From: Paramecium tetraurelia
Lineage: Eukaryota; Ciliophora; Oligohymenophorea; Peniculida; Parameciidae
NCBI RefSeq assembly: GCF_000165425.1
Contig: NW_001798984.1
Span: 126,539-190,538 of the forward strand
DNA: 64,000 bases
Reading direction: 5' to 3'
Part shown: positions 12,220 to 22,865 of the stretch, in pieces
Position numbering within the stretch: the first letter of the stretch is position 1
Layout of the letters: each line of letters starts with the position of its first letter
Translations under genes and position numbers: made by a program
The notes under the pieces: generated by a model
Seen by the model: only the letters and a program-made list of their open reading frames with translations
Database searches by the model: none
What the model was told of the DNA's origin: nothing

Positions 12220-12923
12220 TCAACAACATCCTTACTTTTTATTACCAGAGTTTGTAATTTCTAAATCCAATTTTTCACTTTGTAAATGAGACATCTAATC
12301 ATATTTTTATAGCTGTTTTGTTAGATTCTGATAAATTTCTAATTTATATTGAATTTAAAACATTGGATGATTTAAATAAAGGCTTAATCTACATTAGTAC
12401 CATCTTAAGCACTTGCCTCCATAAATGCTACCTTGTACATCTGAGCCAAATCTTGTCCAGACTCTGTTCTGATTGCTCTCAAATGTTTCAAATCTGATTT
12501 GTTCCCTATAATCATGATCACAATATCTTTATCTGCGTTCTCCCTCACTTCTTAAATCCATTGTTCTACAGCTTCGAAACTTTATTTGTTTGTTATATCA
12601 TATACTAGTACAGCCCCAATGGCTCCCCTATAATATGCAGCAGTAATGGCTCTGTAGCGTTCCTAAACCTATTTAAGCATTTTACTTGTCCTGCAGTATC
12701 CCAAATTTATGCTTTGACAACCTTCCCGCTGATTGTAATAGATCGAGTTGCAAATTCAACCCCAATCGTAGTTTTGGAATCTGCATTAAATTAGTTTTTT
12801 GTAAATCGCAGTAGTAGATTGGATTTTCCAACTCCAGAGTCCCCTTTATTATCGATTTAATTAGTCTTTACCTGAAAGTACTATTTTAAATAGATAGTCA
12901 TAGTCATCATCAGCTTTGCTCAT
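12220..12923 (-). CDS. Rab-family small GTPase, Rab11-like, 209 aa
   Basis: Membrane-trafficking GTPase. Introns of 28, 23 and 23 nt give exactly 210 codons. All G motifs are present: P-loop SGDSGVGKSNLLLRF (G1), switch I with TTIGVEFATR (G2), [20 protein letters not shown] (G3 and switch II), GNKSDLKHLRAI (G4) and MEASAQDGTNVDQAF (G5). The NKSDL-x-HLRA variant is typical of Rab11, which acts on recycling endosomes and, in ciliates, on contractile-vacuole or cell-surface traffic (family knowledge). The protein ends KKQGCC, a di-cysteine geranylgeranylation signal, which confirms the last intron and the stop. Rab is certain; the Rab11 subclass is likely. Confidence 0.93.
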
Positions 12924-13129
12924 TTAATTAATATAGATAATTAATAAGAAATTTATACTCATATTATTAAGGAAGAGCAAGATCTCTTAAATCTGTTTGA
13001 ATCTAATTAAATCAACCTAAGATTTTAGTTAGATTAAGGAAAGATCTAATAACTTTAAAATAATACAAAAAAATATCGAATAGATAAACATGTGGAAAGT
13101 ATAAAATTAATATAAGAAGGAACCTTCTT

Positions 13130-13351
13130 ATGGAATTTCAATAGTTAAGTAATTATGAATAAGACATTTCAATTCTATTGGAGTCTGTCCAAAAAATGAT
13201 TCTTCTTCTCCGAAATTTTCTATTACTCAAATGTGCAAAATATTAAATATCAAAATTAAAGAAATACAAATTAGAGATATGCAAAAGGCATACACAAATA
13301 ACTTATTTCAGTTATTCTATAAATACCGATATTATGTATTTTGAATATTGA
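13130..13351 (+). CDS. Possible small protein, 73 aa
   Basis: Open frame MEFQQLSNYEQDISILLES... to TGA, without introns, in the ~480-bp gap between the Rab and Cys-rich genes. The first half has mixed charged composition and reads like protein; no domain is recognised. Random ORFs of this length are expected under the one-stop code, so this is only a candidate. If it is not a gene, the stretch 12924-13404 holds nothing else I can identify apart from promoter-like AT-rich DNA. Confidence 0.3.
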
Positions 13352-13404
13352 ATCTAAATTTAGTTTAAATTACTTTTTATATAAAAATTATATTAATAAC
13401 ATAA

Positions 13405-13747
13405 ATGAAATTAAAAATTGTTCTCTTATTTACAATCATCTGTCTTATATCAATAAGCACTTTCTATATGACTTTGTAAAACGGTATTATTCCTAAATAT
13501 TGCTTTAGATTAAACTCTACTTAAATTAAAGACCAATCACACTTTCAAAGGTACAAATACCAAACACACAGGATATTGGAATGGTGATTTATAATGCACT
13601 GCAAAATGCTAAGCTTAGGATGGGATCAGCTGTGGTTAAGCTTGGTAAAATTGTTGTCGACCTTCATAATGCATAAGTGAATGGTATGGTGCTAAGAATT
13701 GTAAGGACCGAATACCAGTTCCTGGATGCTCAGATGATGAAAATTGA
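13405..13747 (+). CDS. Small secreted cysteine-rich protein, 105 aa
   Basis: Starts MKLKIVLLFTIICLISISTF, a classical signal peptide. A 25-nt intron (GTATTATT...GCTTTAG) at codon 27 gives exactly 106 codons. The mature part has a Thr/Lys linker and a compact domain with eight cysteines: QCTAKCQAQDGISCG, WQNCCRPSQC, KNCKDRIPVPGCSDDEN. Eight cysteines suggest four disulfides, as in small extracellular effectors or surface proteins. No named family is recognised. The alternative +1 frame, open for much longer, lacks the signal-peptide context and cysteine pattern and is rejected. The gene is short, well formed and surrounded by AT-rich spacer. Confidence 0.72.
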
Positions 13748-14079
13748 TGATGGTTATTAACTCATCTTATCGAATTAAATAAACCATTATTTTTGCATTT
13801 AAATTATAAAGCATTTTATAGAGATCTTTTTTGAAATACTCCATTAAACCGATTCGTTGAGCTCAAGAGATATTTAATTTTTACGTACTTAGTTATGGGT
13901 TGTTTAATTCTTAGAAATTTAGAATTGTTTGAATTATCAAAAAAGGAAAGGGACATTAAACATCTAAATATGCGGTAACAGAATAAATTAATAAAGATTA
14001 AATATATTAGGAATGAGATTATTGAATTTTTAATACTAAATATTTTAATTTATTAATAATATTTTTAACACATAATTAA
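13748..14079. other. Intergenic stretch, promoter of the next gene
   Basis: 332 bp before the 776-aa gene. A plus-strand frame from about 13845 to 14035 (reading LNRFVELKRYLIFTYL...) is open and somewhat protein-like, but has no start in phase apart from an internal Met. It could be an unrecognised small exon or chance. Nothing else is seen. Confidence 0.3.
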
Positions 14080-16455
14080 ATGTCATAATTAAGTGCTTAT
14101 AATCTGTAAAAATATTTATCATAATAAGTCTTGAGGGATTTGCAAAATAGAATGAAGTTGAAGTACTATCATACAGTGTGAATTTTTTGAGGGATGTAAA
14201 CGTTATTGAGGTTGATCCTGTATAATCAAAATTTAATCAAAATGATGTTCTTAATAACAAATTCTTATATAAGCATTTATGCACTTGCAATTCCTTCATT
14301 TAGTTATTCTAAAAATCAACTGTATCGACTGAGATTGGTATAGTTTGTAATTTATTTAGCAACTATGGGAGTTCCTTTTGCTCCAGAATTAAACGAAATT
14401 GATTTTAAAAATCAAGATCAGGTATATAAAAATATTACTAAAAATCTCAAAGATTCCTTCACAATTTTTGAAATACAACACAATTCAACTACAATAAGCA
14501 TTAGCTTTTGTGAAGAGTTAGATTCTTTTTGCATTTCCTATGGAACACAAACAATTATATGTTATGATGAAAAAGATATTGAATTAAATAAGAATCCTAA
14601 ACATGATCAATTAAGACAAGTAGCCACTTCATTTTTTAATCTCTTTAATAAAATGCCTCGTTAATAATAAAATAATTTTATTGAAGATTTGACCAATCGA
14701 AGTTTGGTAGGTTGCTACAACCACAAAAAATAGATAGAATGGTTTGCAATTCTTGAACATTATGCAGAGTAAAGAATGATTAATCCATATACAGTTTAAG
14801 GTTTCTTACATCATTACAAATTGGAACCTATTTAAATTTATCAAACGTAGTGCACTTAATTTTAGCTACAAAAACACTTCTCTTAAATCTACAACCAATT
14901 GATTGATTAATTTAATGATTTTTATAAAGGCAAAACTTTGTATTTTTGGAAAGGAGACCTCTTTCTTGGTTGTTGTTTCATTCCATTTAAATAATATATC
15001 ATTTTGAATGAATTATAATCAATTATCATGAATAAAGAGAAGGAAATTAATAAGAAGGAACCATTTTAATATCTTTCTAATTTCAATTTAAATGATTAGG
15101 ATTTAGAATTCTATAAAAAATACACTGAAATGATGTTAGATAATTCAGAAGACATTAAAAACACCTTTTAATTTTCGAAATTAACAACTTAAGCTTTCAA
15201 TAGCATTAAAGCGGACTTAGATTATTTATCAAAAAAATAATAAGGCTTGATTCCACTTTCTTATTGTATGCAATCTGCTATTATTGTTGTTATTCCAATA
15301 GGAATTTCAGGTATGGGATATGAGAAGTTATGCTTATCTATTTAGAAGACTTGTTTAAGAGTGCAAATAATTAAATTAATAGATTAAATTAATGAAAAGA
15401 ATTAGCTTTATTTTATTGAGAAAATATGCAATCCAAAAGAATTAGAATAAGTCAATAAATAGATTAAATCGTTGCCATTTAACATCAAAACTGTTGCTCT
15501 CTTACCTGAATGCCAATCTACTTATGAGATTAAAGAGTGGTAATGTAGTTTTCCATTTTCTTTCAACTTTATTATGCATTGTTTACTCTCTGTTTTGGAT
15601 AATAAGAATTCGGTTAAAGAGATTATCAATTAACTGAAGGAATTTTAAAACGAGAAATTATATAATATTCAAACAGATTATAAAATAAAATGTCGTTTCA
15701 TAGATGATAAAAAAGAAAAAAATGATTTATATAGTGAAATAGTTGAATAAGATTTTTAGGCAGCACTTAAATCACAAAATGATTAACTAATTGAAAGTCT
15801 TTCTTAATATAAAGATGCTCTAACAAACATGAAAGATAACCATCTATAACGTGAATCGAAGAGACTCATCACAACTATTGAAGAAAGGACATACATAATT
15901 TTAAGAAAAAGTGTTAAATTTTAATTTGAAAAGGATCATCAATTAAAATATGGTTTATTTATTGAGAAACCAGATTGGGTTGAAATTGATAAATTTGTAA
16001 AATCTTGTTTGGAGATCATTGTTCAAGAGTATCCAAATGATTCAGTAATCAAAAGGATGTATCACTAGTTTGATAGTTAGTTCAAAGCTTAAAATGCTGT
16101 ATTTATGAGGATAAGCCAGCCATATTTAAAAGCTAAATAATTATAAGAGAAACCAATCACTACAAAAGTTTCGATTGCAGTTATCATTGTTGATGGGATT
16201 GTAATGTTGTAACCCTAAGAATTAGGAATGGATTTATTATAAGATATTCCTATATACACTCATAATATTGATAATCTAAAGAGTAATAAGGTTTCTGAAC
16301 AAGTAAAATTAGAAGTGAAAAAAATGCAGAAGTAAAATATTGAAGATAACACAATTAAAAAAAAATAAGTCTCTTTCAATGGTAAAGATTGGGATGCTTT
16401 TATAGTAAAATTTACACCAATTAACATAAGATTAATAGGAAGACAAATAAATTGA
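14080..16455 (+). CDS. Large unassigned protein with P-loop-like motif, 776 aa
   Basis: Two introns near the 5' end (GTAAAAAT...ATAAG, 23 nt; GTATAG...ATTTAG, 22 nt) give exactly 777 codons starting MSQLSAYNLLEGFAKQNEVE. The rest is one uninterrupted exon. A central segment, SAIIVVIPIGISGMGYEK, sits where a nucleotide-binding loop would, after a hydrophobic strand, but the Walker lysine-Ser/Thr pair is not in register, so it is a degenerate or coincidental P-loop. The N-terminal part (RSLVGCYNHKKQIEWFAILE) and the conserved-looking C-terminus (SFNGKDWDAFIVKFTPINI) match no family I know. A distant relation to RNA ligase/polynucleotide kinase enzymes crossed my mind, but I cannot support it. 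Gene structure is firm, function unknown. Confidence 0.72.
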
Positions 16456-16531
16456 TTATTATAATTATTTAAATTAATTAATTTATTTATCTTAAAAGGA
16501 GTATTAGATACTATAAATAGAATAATCTACA

Positions 16532-17780
16532 ATGTATATAATTAGAGAAAGAAAAATTAGACTAAGATGACAATAAGGAAAATAAAAAGAAAATTTTATC
16601 TTGTCTTAACAATTTATAGTTAAGATTATAACATTCAAAACCAAATTAGAATATCTAATTAAAGAACAAATGAATGCTGACTTTTAGAAACCAAGATATT
16701 TTATTAAGTTAGAATTATTGTGATATCTGCTTGATTCTTTTTCAAAGATCTATTATAGATTACTCCGCTTAAATCTAAGGTTAATAAGATATATGGAGAA
16801 AATTAAAGATAATAATGGATTAATTTAATCTCAACAAATTAAGAAATTAAATCAAATTGCATCTTTAAAAGCACTGAAATTATGACACAATTTATTAAAA
16901 TGAAAAGACAGCAAAATAAAATATAATAGGAATTTAAATTTGTATTTAATCTCCACAAAGTATGTTAAGACTAAATTAAGTCAACCGAATATCTGTTATA
17001 AATTTAGATGATATTTCAATAATTTAAAAGGTAGATTTAAATACCTTTAAAGTAAATCTTGAAGATATTTATATAAATTATACAATTACATATGCTATGG
17101 TAGATAAAAATTACAAGCATAGGAGTTTTCTAAATTTCCTTACTGTAAAGAATGTGATAATATTATCAAAACTTGTATTTGGTCAAGTAATTGTAGCTGT
17201 TAGTAAAATATTCTTTAATGTGAAATGAATTATGAATGGACATGAAGGCTTTATTTAGTGTACTTGCAGCCCAATATTATAGAATTGGATCTATTAATCA
17301 AAGGGGTTTGTGAGGAAAAGGTGAATTTCTTCTGCTCGACGGGAATTTTCTAAAAGAATAGTAGATATTAGATTAGGAAGAATAGGAATGATTTAAAAAA
17401 TAGATAAATGATGAATTGACTTAAGACAATCGAATAATATATATGTATATCAATATAATCAAAATATTTAGCAGGCCACATAATTTTTCTTTTCAACTAC
17501 TTTTCTTAAATCATTTTCAACAATTTGATAATTTAGAGAAATGTGTCGACTATGTTATCCGAACTCTGCGCTAGTTCTATCTTCAATTATTTGATCCATA
17601 GCTGTTACTATAGGTTCTTGGTTGATTCCTTTGGATGATGCAAATGGAGTTTAAGATGAAAATATGTTCGAATACATGCTAACATTTAAGGAGATATTTA
17701 CGTCATCAAAGGTGTCTATACAGGCTAATAAACTGGATTTGTACTAAAATGAATTGTTAAATATTTACAACTAAGTTTGA
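16532..17780 (+). CDS. RBR/Ariadne-like E3 ubiquitin ligase candidate
   Basis: Evidence is piecemeal because several introns could not be placed. A frame around 16712 reads QNYCDICLILF, a RING1-type start. Around 17135 another reads FPYCKECDNIIKTC...NCSCQQNILQCEMNYEW, with the paired cysteines of an IBR (in-between-RING) domain. The C-terminal exon, with a 28-nt intron (GTTCTA...CCATAG), reads HIIFLFNYFSQIIFNN...DLYQNELLNIYNQV and ends at TGA 17778-17780; its length and helical pattern resemble an Ariadne domain. RBR ligases transfer ubiquitin through a RING2 cysteine thioester; I could not locate RING2 with confidence. The start coordinate is a guess at the first plausible ATG. Confidence 0.45.
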
Positions 17781-17859
17781 TTATTCATTTAATTTTATAT
17801 TATATTCCATTTATATTAAAATTACTTATATCTATACAAAATGAATATACAATTTTCTT

Positions 17860-18260
17860 TCATTCGGTAGCCACTTTTTTCTTTGTTTTTTCTTCTTTGT
17901 TATAAACCTTCTCAATTACTTTTTGCTTTTCGAACTAATTTTATAACATTACTCCACCAATAATAATTAGAGAAACTAAACCAATTAGCACTGCCAATAA
18001 TATAATGTGCACTAGTTTAAATTCTTATTCATTTTGCTATAATACTAAAAATCATTTCTTACTTTGAATGGGAATAACCAACTGACATCTCCTGCGTATT
18101 TATAAATTAAGGATTATCTATTAATTGACATCTGATAAAGTATTTGTAATCCTTTAGCCATTACGCTAGCCAAGAAGACATAAAGTGGTGTAATAAACAC
18201 CAAAAGCCAAATAAACATTACCTGTTGTGAAAAAAATGAAAAGACTTGTCCTAAAACCAT
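17860..18260 (-). CDS. Small protein with two transmembrane segments, 124 aa
   Basis: One 26-nt intron (GTAAGAAATG...TATTATAG) gives exactly 125 codons. The protein begins MVLGQVFSFFSQQVMFIWLL with an immediate transmembrane helix, then a short Tyr-rich loop (SINRQSLIYKYAGDVSWLF), a second helix (LVHIILLAVLIGLVSLIIIGG) and a Lys/Glu-rich cytosolic tail ending TKKKVATE. No family is recognised; size and layout fit small ER or vacuolar membrane proteins. It converges with the RBR-like gene, with stops 80 bp apart. Confidence 0.65.
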
Positions 18261-18544
18261 TTTTAATTAACTCTTTTTTATTTTAAATAAAACTAAATAC
18301 AAATTCAATTATTTTCTATCTCTTAATTTTATTAAGGCTTTGAAATCAATATTATAGTTTAATGACAAAATAATTACAAAGCTAACAAAATTAATTCAAC
18401 TAATTTATCTTATAGAATGTGTATGCTCTAGAAATATATTAATATTGCTAATTTATAATAAGTTGATTTATATATAAATATTATAATTTATGATTAAATT
18501 TATTTATTCTTATTCAAGTTGATAAGTGATGAAACAAGACAGGA

Positions 18545-18784
18545 ATGGAATTTCAAAATTATGAAAAATATTCATAAGCAATAGCAAAATTTCATAATTC
18601 TTAAGTTATTTTAATGATTATTAAACAAAAGGAACATTCATTATCTTTTAATGAAAGCATTATTATATTAAAAAAGAGACTTTCTTTGATCAAATTCCTA
18701 TCCTAAAGGAGTTCATATACTTTTTTTTACTATAATGTAATAATCATATAAAAATTATATTTAGAACTAAATTGGAGTTGTTGA
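18545..18784 (+). CDS. Possible small protein, 79 aa
   Basis: Intronless open frame MEFQNYEKYSQAIAKFHNSQ to TGA in the ~730-bp gap between the 124-aa membrane protein and the myristoylated protein. The first ~55 residues look protein-like; the end is Phe/Tyr-rich and less convincing. No homology. If it is not a gene, the gap 18261-18991 holds only AT-rich DNA that should contain both divergent promoters. Confidence 0.3.
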
Positions 18785-18991
18785 GACTTATTAGACTCTA
18801 TAGTCTTTAAAAAGGATGATTAAAACAATAATACAACAAATTTATAATATTTAATCTATAAATTAGAGCTTTCTCTAAGAGAGATTAATTTAGAATAATG
18901 TTTAATTCTTATAATATATATTTCGAATAAAATGTTTTTTTTTTTTCATAAATAAAATGAACTCATACAAACAAATTTTAATAATTAAATT

Positions 18992-19627
18992 ATGGGGGTT
19001 TGTGCATAATCACAAAAAAAATCATAGAGATAAATTGGAGAAAGAGAAGTTTGTTTCGTCTTAGAAAGTCTTACTTAGGAATCTCAAGTCAATGATGTTT
19101 ATAAAACTTTGATTGGTCAGACTTAAGTAGTGTTTGAAAATTTGATAAATAACAAAATTATCAGTCGAAATATCAGTTAAACTGAGTATGATTTCTACTC
19201 AAGATAAACAGAAGAATTAAGTATTCTAAACAACTATCTCTAAAACTATTATAACAACTATTACAGAATTGTAGTTTCCAACATCAAAAGTGAAAATCTT
19301 TATTACTTTTAAAACCTAAATCTTAAATTCATTATCTAACTCTACTTGGCTATGAAAAGCATCAAATACAATCGAAATGAATGGTGGAATTCGTAGACTT
19401 TCTATTCACTGGAAAAGCTTATATAGAATAGATTTAACATATTCCCAAAAGTAGTTGAGGAAGGAAGAATCTCACCATTCTTAAATTTCACACTCCTTTT
19501 AATGAAATTGAGCATAAAGCTCATGAATCTAGAAGGAATGACTCTTCAAGAGAAAGAAATTGAATACATTGTCGACAAGAAAGGGTCAAATCTCTACAAT
19601 CAACTCAAACTAGACTTATAAATCTGA
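18992..19627 (+). CDS. Hypothetical protein with N-myristoylation motif, 211 aa
   Basis: Intronless, exactly 212 codons. It begins MGVCAQSQKKSQRQ: Gly2 with a small residue pattern plus Cys4 is the signature for N-myristoylation followed by palmitoylation, which would anchor the protein to the ciliary or plasma membrane (inference from motif). The body is mostly helical (DFYSRQTEELSILNNYLQNY; FLNFTLLLMKLSIKLMNLE) without a recognised domain. Absence of introns and even coding composition over 211 residues make it a real gene; function unknown. Confidence 0.72.
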
Positions 19628-19903
19628 TTTTTATATATTTTTTACCATCTCTAAATCTCTCTTATTTTAAATATTTTAAATCTCCATAAAATAAACGTAA
19701 AATTCTTTAAAATAAGAAATTATATTAAATATAGAATAATATATTAACTGATATATAAAATTCAAAATTATGGTTTAGATTAATTCACAAAATTTTGTAA
19801 TAAGAATTCTCGACTAGGTTGTTGTCTGAACATATTATGTTTGCTTGAGATTATTTTGGAGACTTTTTAGTTACTGACTGGACTTTGAGATCGAAATTAT
19901 ACT

Positions 19904-21667
19904 TCACTATTTGTAGTTTCTAATTTTCTTCTCTATGAGAATCAATAAAATTGATACTGTTGAAGATTGAGGGGATTAAACAGTAGTAGCACATTTTTCT
20001 ACTAAAGACACTCTATAATTAAAGAATAAAGGCATGACCTTATATCCAGTTCTTACTCTTTCTTTTTAAATTTATTAGGACATTTCAAACATCTAAATAC
20101 AATCTTGTTGCGGTGACAAACTTCTTAATGTTTTTTTCTGTCTCCTTAACAAACTATTATTTTATCTATTGTCCTATTGGTTTTCAATCGATTTTGGTTG
20201 ATACATAAATTCATATCTCAAGACACTTTAGCATAGTAAACGTTATTTTAAAATGGGATATTCTTTCAGTAAAGTTAAAAACTCTTTATATTATATGAAT
20301 ATTTACTATTTCTGATTTAATAGTTAGAAGAGAAACTGAAGAATTGGTTACCGCTTTTGCAAATCTAGCTCTATTAAAAAACACTTCATATTCACCGAAG
20401 ATTTAATTTTCAACTAATAATTTTAACTATTTCTTTTCTTTTTATAACTATTGGGCTTAATGAAATACTTACTTTAATTTCTCCTTCCCTAATCAAATAC
20501 ACAAATCTGCTATCTTCATTCTCTTTATAAATAACGTGATTAAAAGGAAGAGTTGTCAAACAAAAGTATTTTGAAATTCTTGCAACACTATTTCTTGGAA
20601 AATTTGGAAAGAGAGTTTTCCTTAAGAATTCTATAATGATATCGGTTCTCAATTCCTTTAGTTGACTTAAATAGGAACTAAAATTTGTTCTTATTGATAA
20701 AAGATGAACATCAGAAAGAGCAAAAACAATAGCTTTTTCATGCAAGGGAATTACTAAGAAGTTTGGCAATTTGATAAATCTTTTAGCCAATTAATATTAA
20801 CCATCAACAACAAAATATATTCCTTCTTACAAGATGATTTAATCATCCTATTTGATTTTTTCATATTAACAATCTCTGGCTAATTGATCAGCTAATTAGT
20901 TTGTTTGATAATAGTTATAAATAAATTTTCTTATGAATGACTCCATTTCTATTAAATCTGTAGCCGATTTTACTTCCTTTTCTATTATTTAAATAAAGTC
21001 ATTCATCAAACTTGAAATTTCAATAAATTAATAATAAAAGTATATTTTATTAAAAATTAATAAATTCGTAAATCAATTACCTTAAACTGTAATATTCATC
21101 AAAAGAAAGATCTATAGAAAAACAACTTTTGATATTATTAAATTATCTATTGTAATTCAAATTGTTGTAAAATATACTTCTCATCTAATCTTATCTGCTT
21201 TATACATTTCTAGTAGTTTAATAGGGTCTTTAGTTTTATAAGCATCGATATAGAACTGCAATTCCTATGTGTGGACATCAAAATTGTTTTGCTTGAAAAA
21301 GTTGATTATTTCATTTAAACTTTTTTCTTAACTAGTGCTATTTTATTTCTATATATTTTTACTTCTAAACCTCTTAGACTTAGTAAGGGTTTATGAATGG
21401 ATAACAAGAATTATTTTATTTTTAATATTCTGATAAAAGTTTATCTTGGTTATAATTGGTAATAGTGGTCCTTCTCGCTTAATCATATTGACTAACCATA
21501 TTTTGTTTATTATTTTTAATTGGAGCATTTATTTATGCTATTTATTTTTGATCCACTCTATTATCTATCGGGATTTATTAGTTCTATTTTATTTGGTATT
21601 CTTCCAAATAATATTGATTTTTCTTAAGTATTTCACCAAACTTTTTGGCATTGCTCTCGAAACTCAT
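19904..21667 (-). CDS. Soluble protein with two cyclic-nucleotide-binding domains
   Basis: The protein starts MSFESNAKKFGEILKKNQYY. After a Gln-rich N-terminus and introns of 22 nt (GTTTAGAAG...ATATAG) and others, a first cNMP-like domain reads IKQDDQIILQEGIYFVVDG. A second is clear: FPRNSVARISKYFCLTTLPF, VIYKENEDSRFVYLIREGEI, then after a 25-nt intron (GTAAGT...CAATAG) IFGEYEVFFNRARFAKAV and SSVSLLTIK, which covers beta-barrel, phosphate-binding cassette and last strand. The cassette has Phe-Gly-Glu, but the usual Arg-Ser/Thr pair is replaced by an RARFAKAVTNSS stretch. No transmembrane helices or kinase domain are seen, so it is not a channel. The C-terminal ~150 residues are basic, with KSIENQQDNRQNN. 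One join near residue ~170 is not resolved. Likely reads cAMP/cGMP or is a degenerate relative. Confidence 0.75.
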
Positions 21668-21974
21668 TTAAATATATAATAGTACTATTTTGAATTTAGA
21701 ATATCATTTAAATCCATTGATAGTAATGGATGATTGAGTTGTATCGAATCAAAATTCGGCCTTTTAATATGAACGTGAAAAGTATTTTGTGTAAATATTT
21801 ATGATTATCTAGATTGTTATTTGATAGGCTAGTTGGCACTATTTTATTTGTTCTTCCTAAGATCAGCTATTGAAATATTAGCTAAAGTCACATCTCCAAA
21901 AATTCCTTAGATCATTTTTAATAGAAGGTCTGCTTGAGAAAATAAAAAATATTAATATTATTAATAATATCAGG

Positions 21975-22776
21975 ATGGAACCACTTACAATTCTGACAAA
22001 TATTATTCAACCAGAATATCTCAAATATTACAAGGATTGGATACATATTGCAAGCGAAAAAGAAGCCAGAGGTCTCCAATTGATTGGAGCCATCTATAAA
22101 CACAAAGGAAGGAAATTATTTAGGTAATATTCAGATCGATAATCATAGAGCAAAACCTCCAACAGTTCAATTACAAGAGCTAACAGATCAATAAGAATTA
22201 GAGTAATCTTATTACAGTCAATTTTGAATAGTTTTAAAAAGGCTGAGGAGATGCATAGAAAAAATTAAACATCTACAACCTATGGTACTGAATTTGGATA
22301 CCTCTAAAAATTACTAAAACCATAGAATAATGTGTTTAAATTTAAAAAGTGTTCTGAATTAGAATTCGCATAACCTCTCAATGACTTAGCTAAATTATTT
22401 TTGGATAATTGGATTGAAATGAATGATGAATTGGAGTTTCAAGAACTAGTTCTTAATTGTCTTAGAGCATTATTCAGCAGATTTAAAGCGTAATTAGTGC
22501 CTAAAACAGAAATGAAGTAAGCTACACTCTAACTATTTATTAGAGTAAAATATGAATATAAGCCTGACTGGAAACTATCTAACCCTATAAGAGTCGATAA
22601 AGCAGGAACAGATATTAAGTAAAGTGTTTCTTATATAAAGTGCTTATAAAACCAATTATAATGCTATTTTCAAGTAAAGATTGAAATAAGAGCAAATCAA
22701 ATAAAAAATAGCTGAATTAGACGGAACTGACTTTGCAAAAGCTTTAACAATCCATAAATCATTCAAAATAACTTGA
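21975..22776 (+). CDS. Hypothetical protein, 259 aa
   Basis: Starts MEPLTILTNIIQPEYLKYYK; one 22-nt intron (GTAAAGTG...ATAAAG) near the 3' end gives exactly 260 codons ending IHKSFKIT. The N-terminal ~55 residues (DWIHIASEKEARGLQLIGAIY) are helical; the middle is Ser/Arg-rich and the rest alternates hydrophobic and charged residues without a named domain. The plus-strand frame and intron agree; the minus-strand ORF in the first 190 bp is a shadow. Starts 307 bp from the divergent CNBD gene. Confidence 0.68.
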
Positions 22777-22865
22777 AATTTTTATATATAAAGATACATC
22801 ATAGATATTCTTTGGATTATGTAAATTATTAGAAATTATTAAATAAATCAATTAATGTTGTTTCA

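Noticed and set aside
13560-13800. Long plus-strand frame DIGMVIYNALQNAKLRMGS as an alternative to the Cys-rich protein
   Set aside because: It needs a different intron, lacks the signal-peptide continuity and runs into Phe/Ile-rich sequence. The Cys-rich frame joins exactly to the signal peptide exon.
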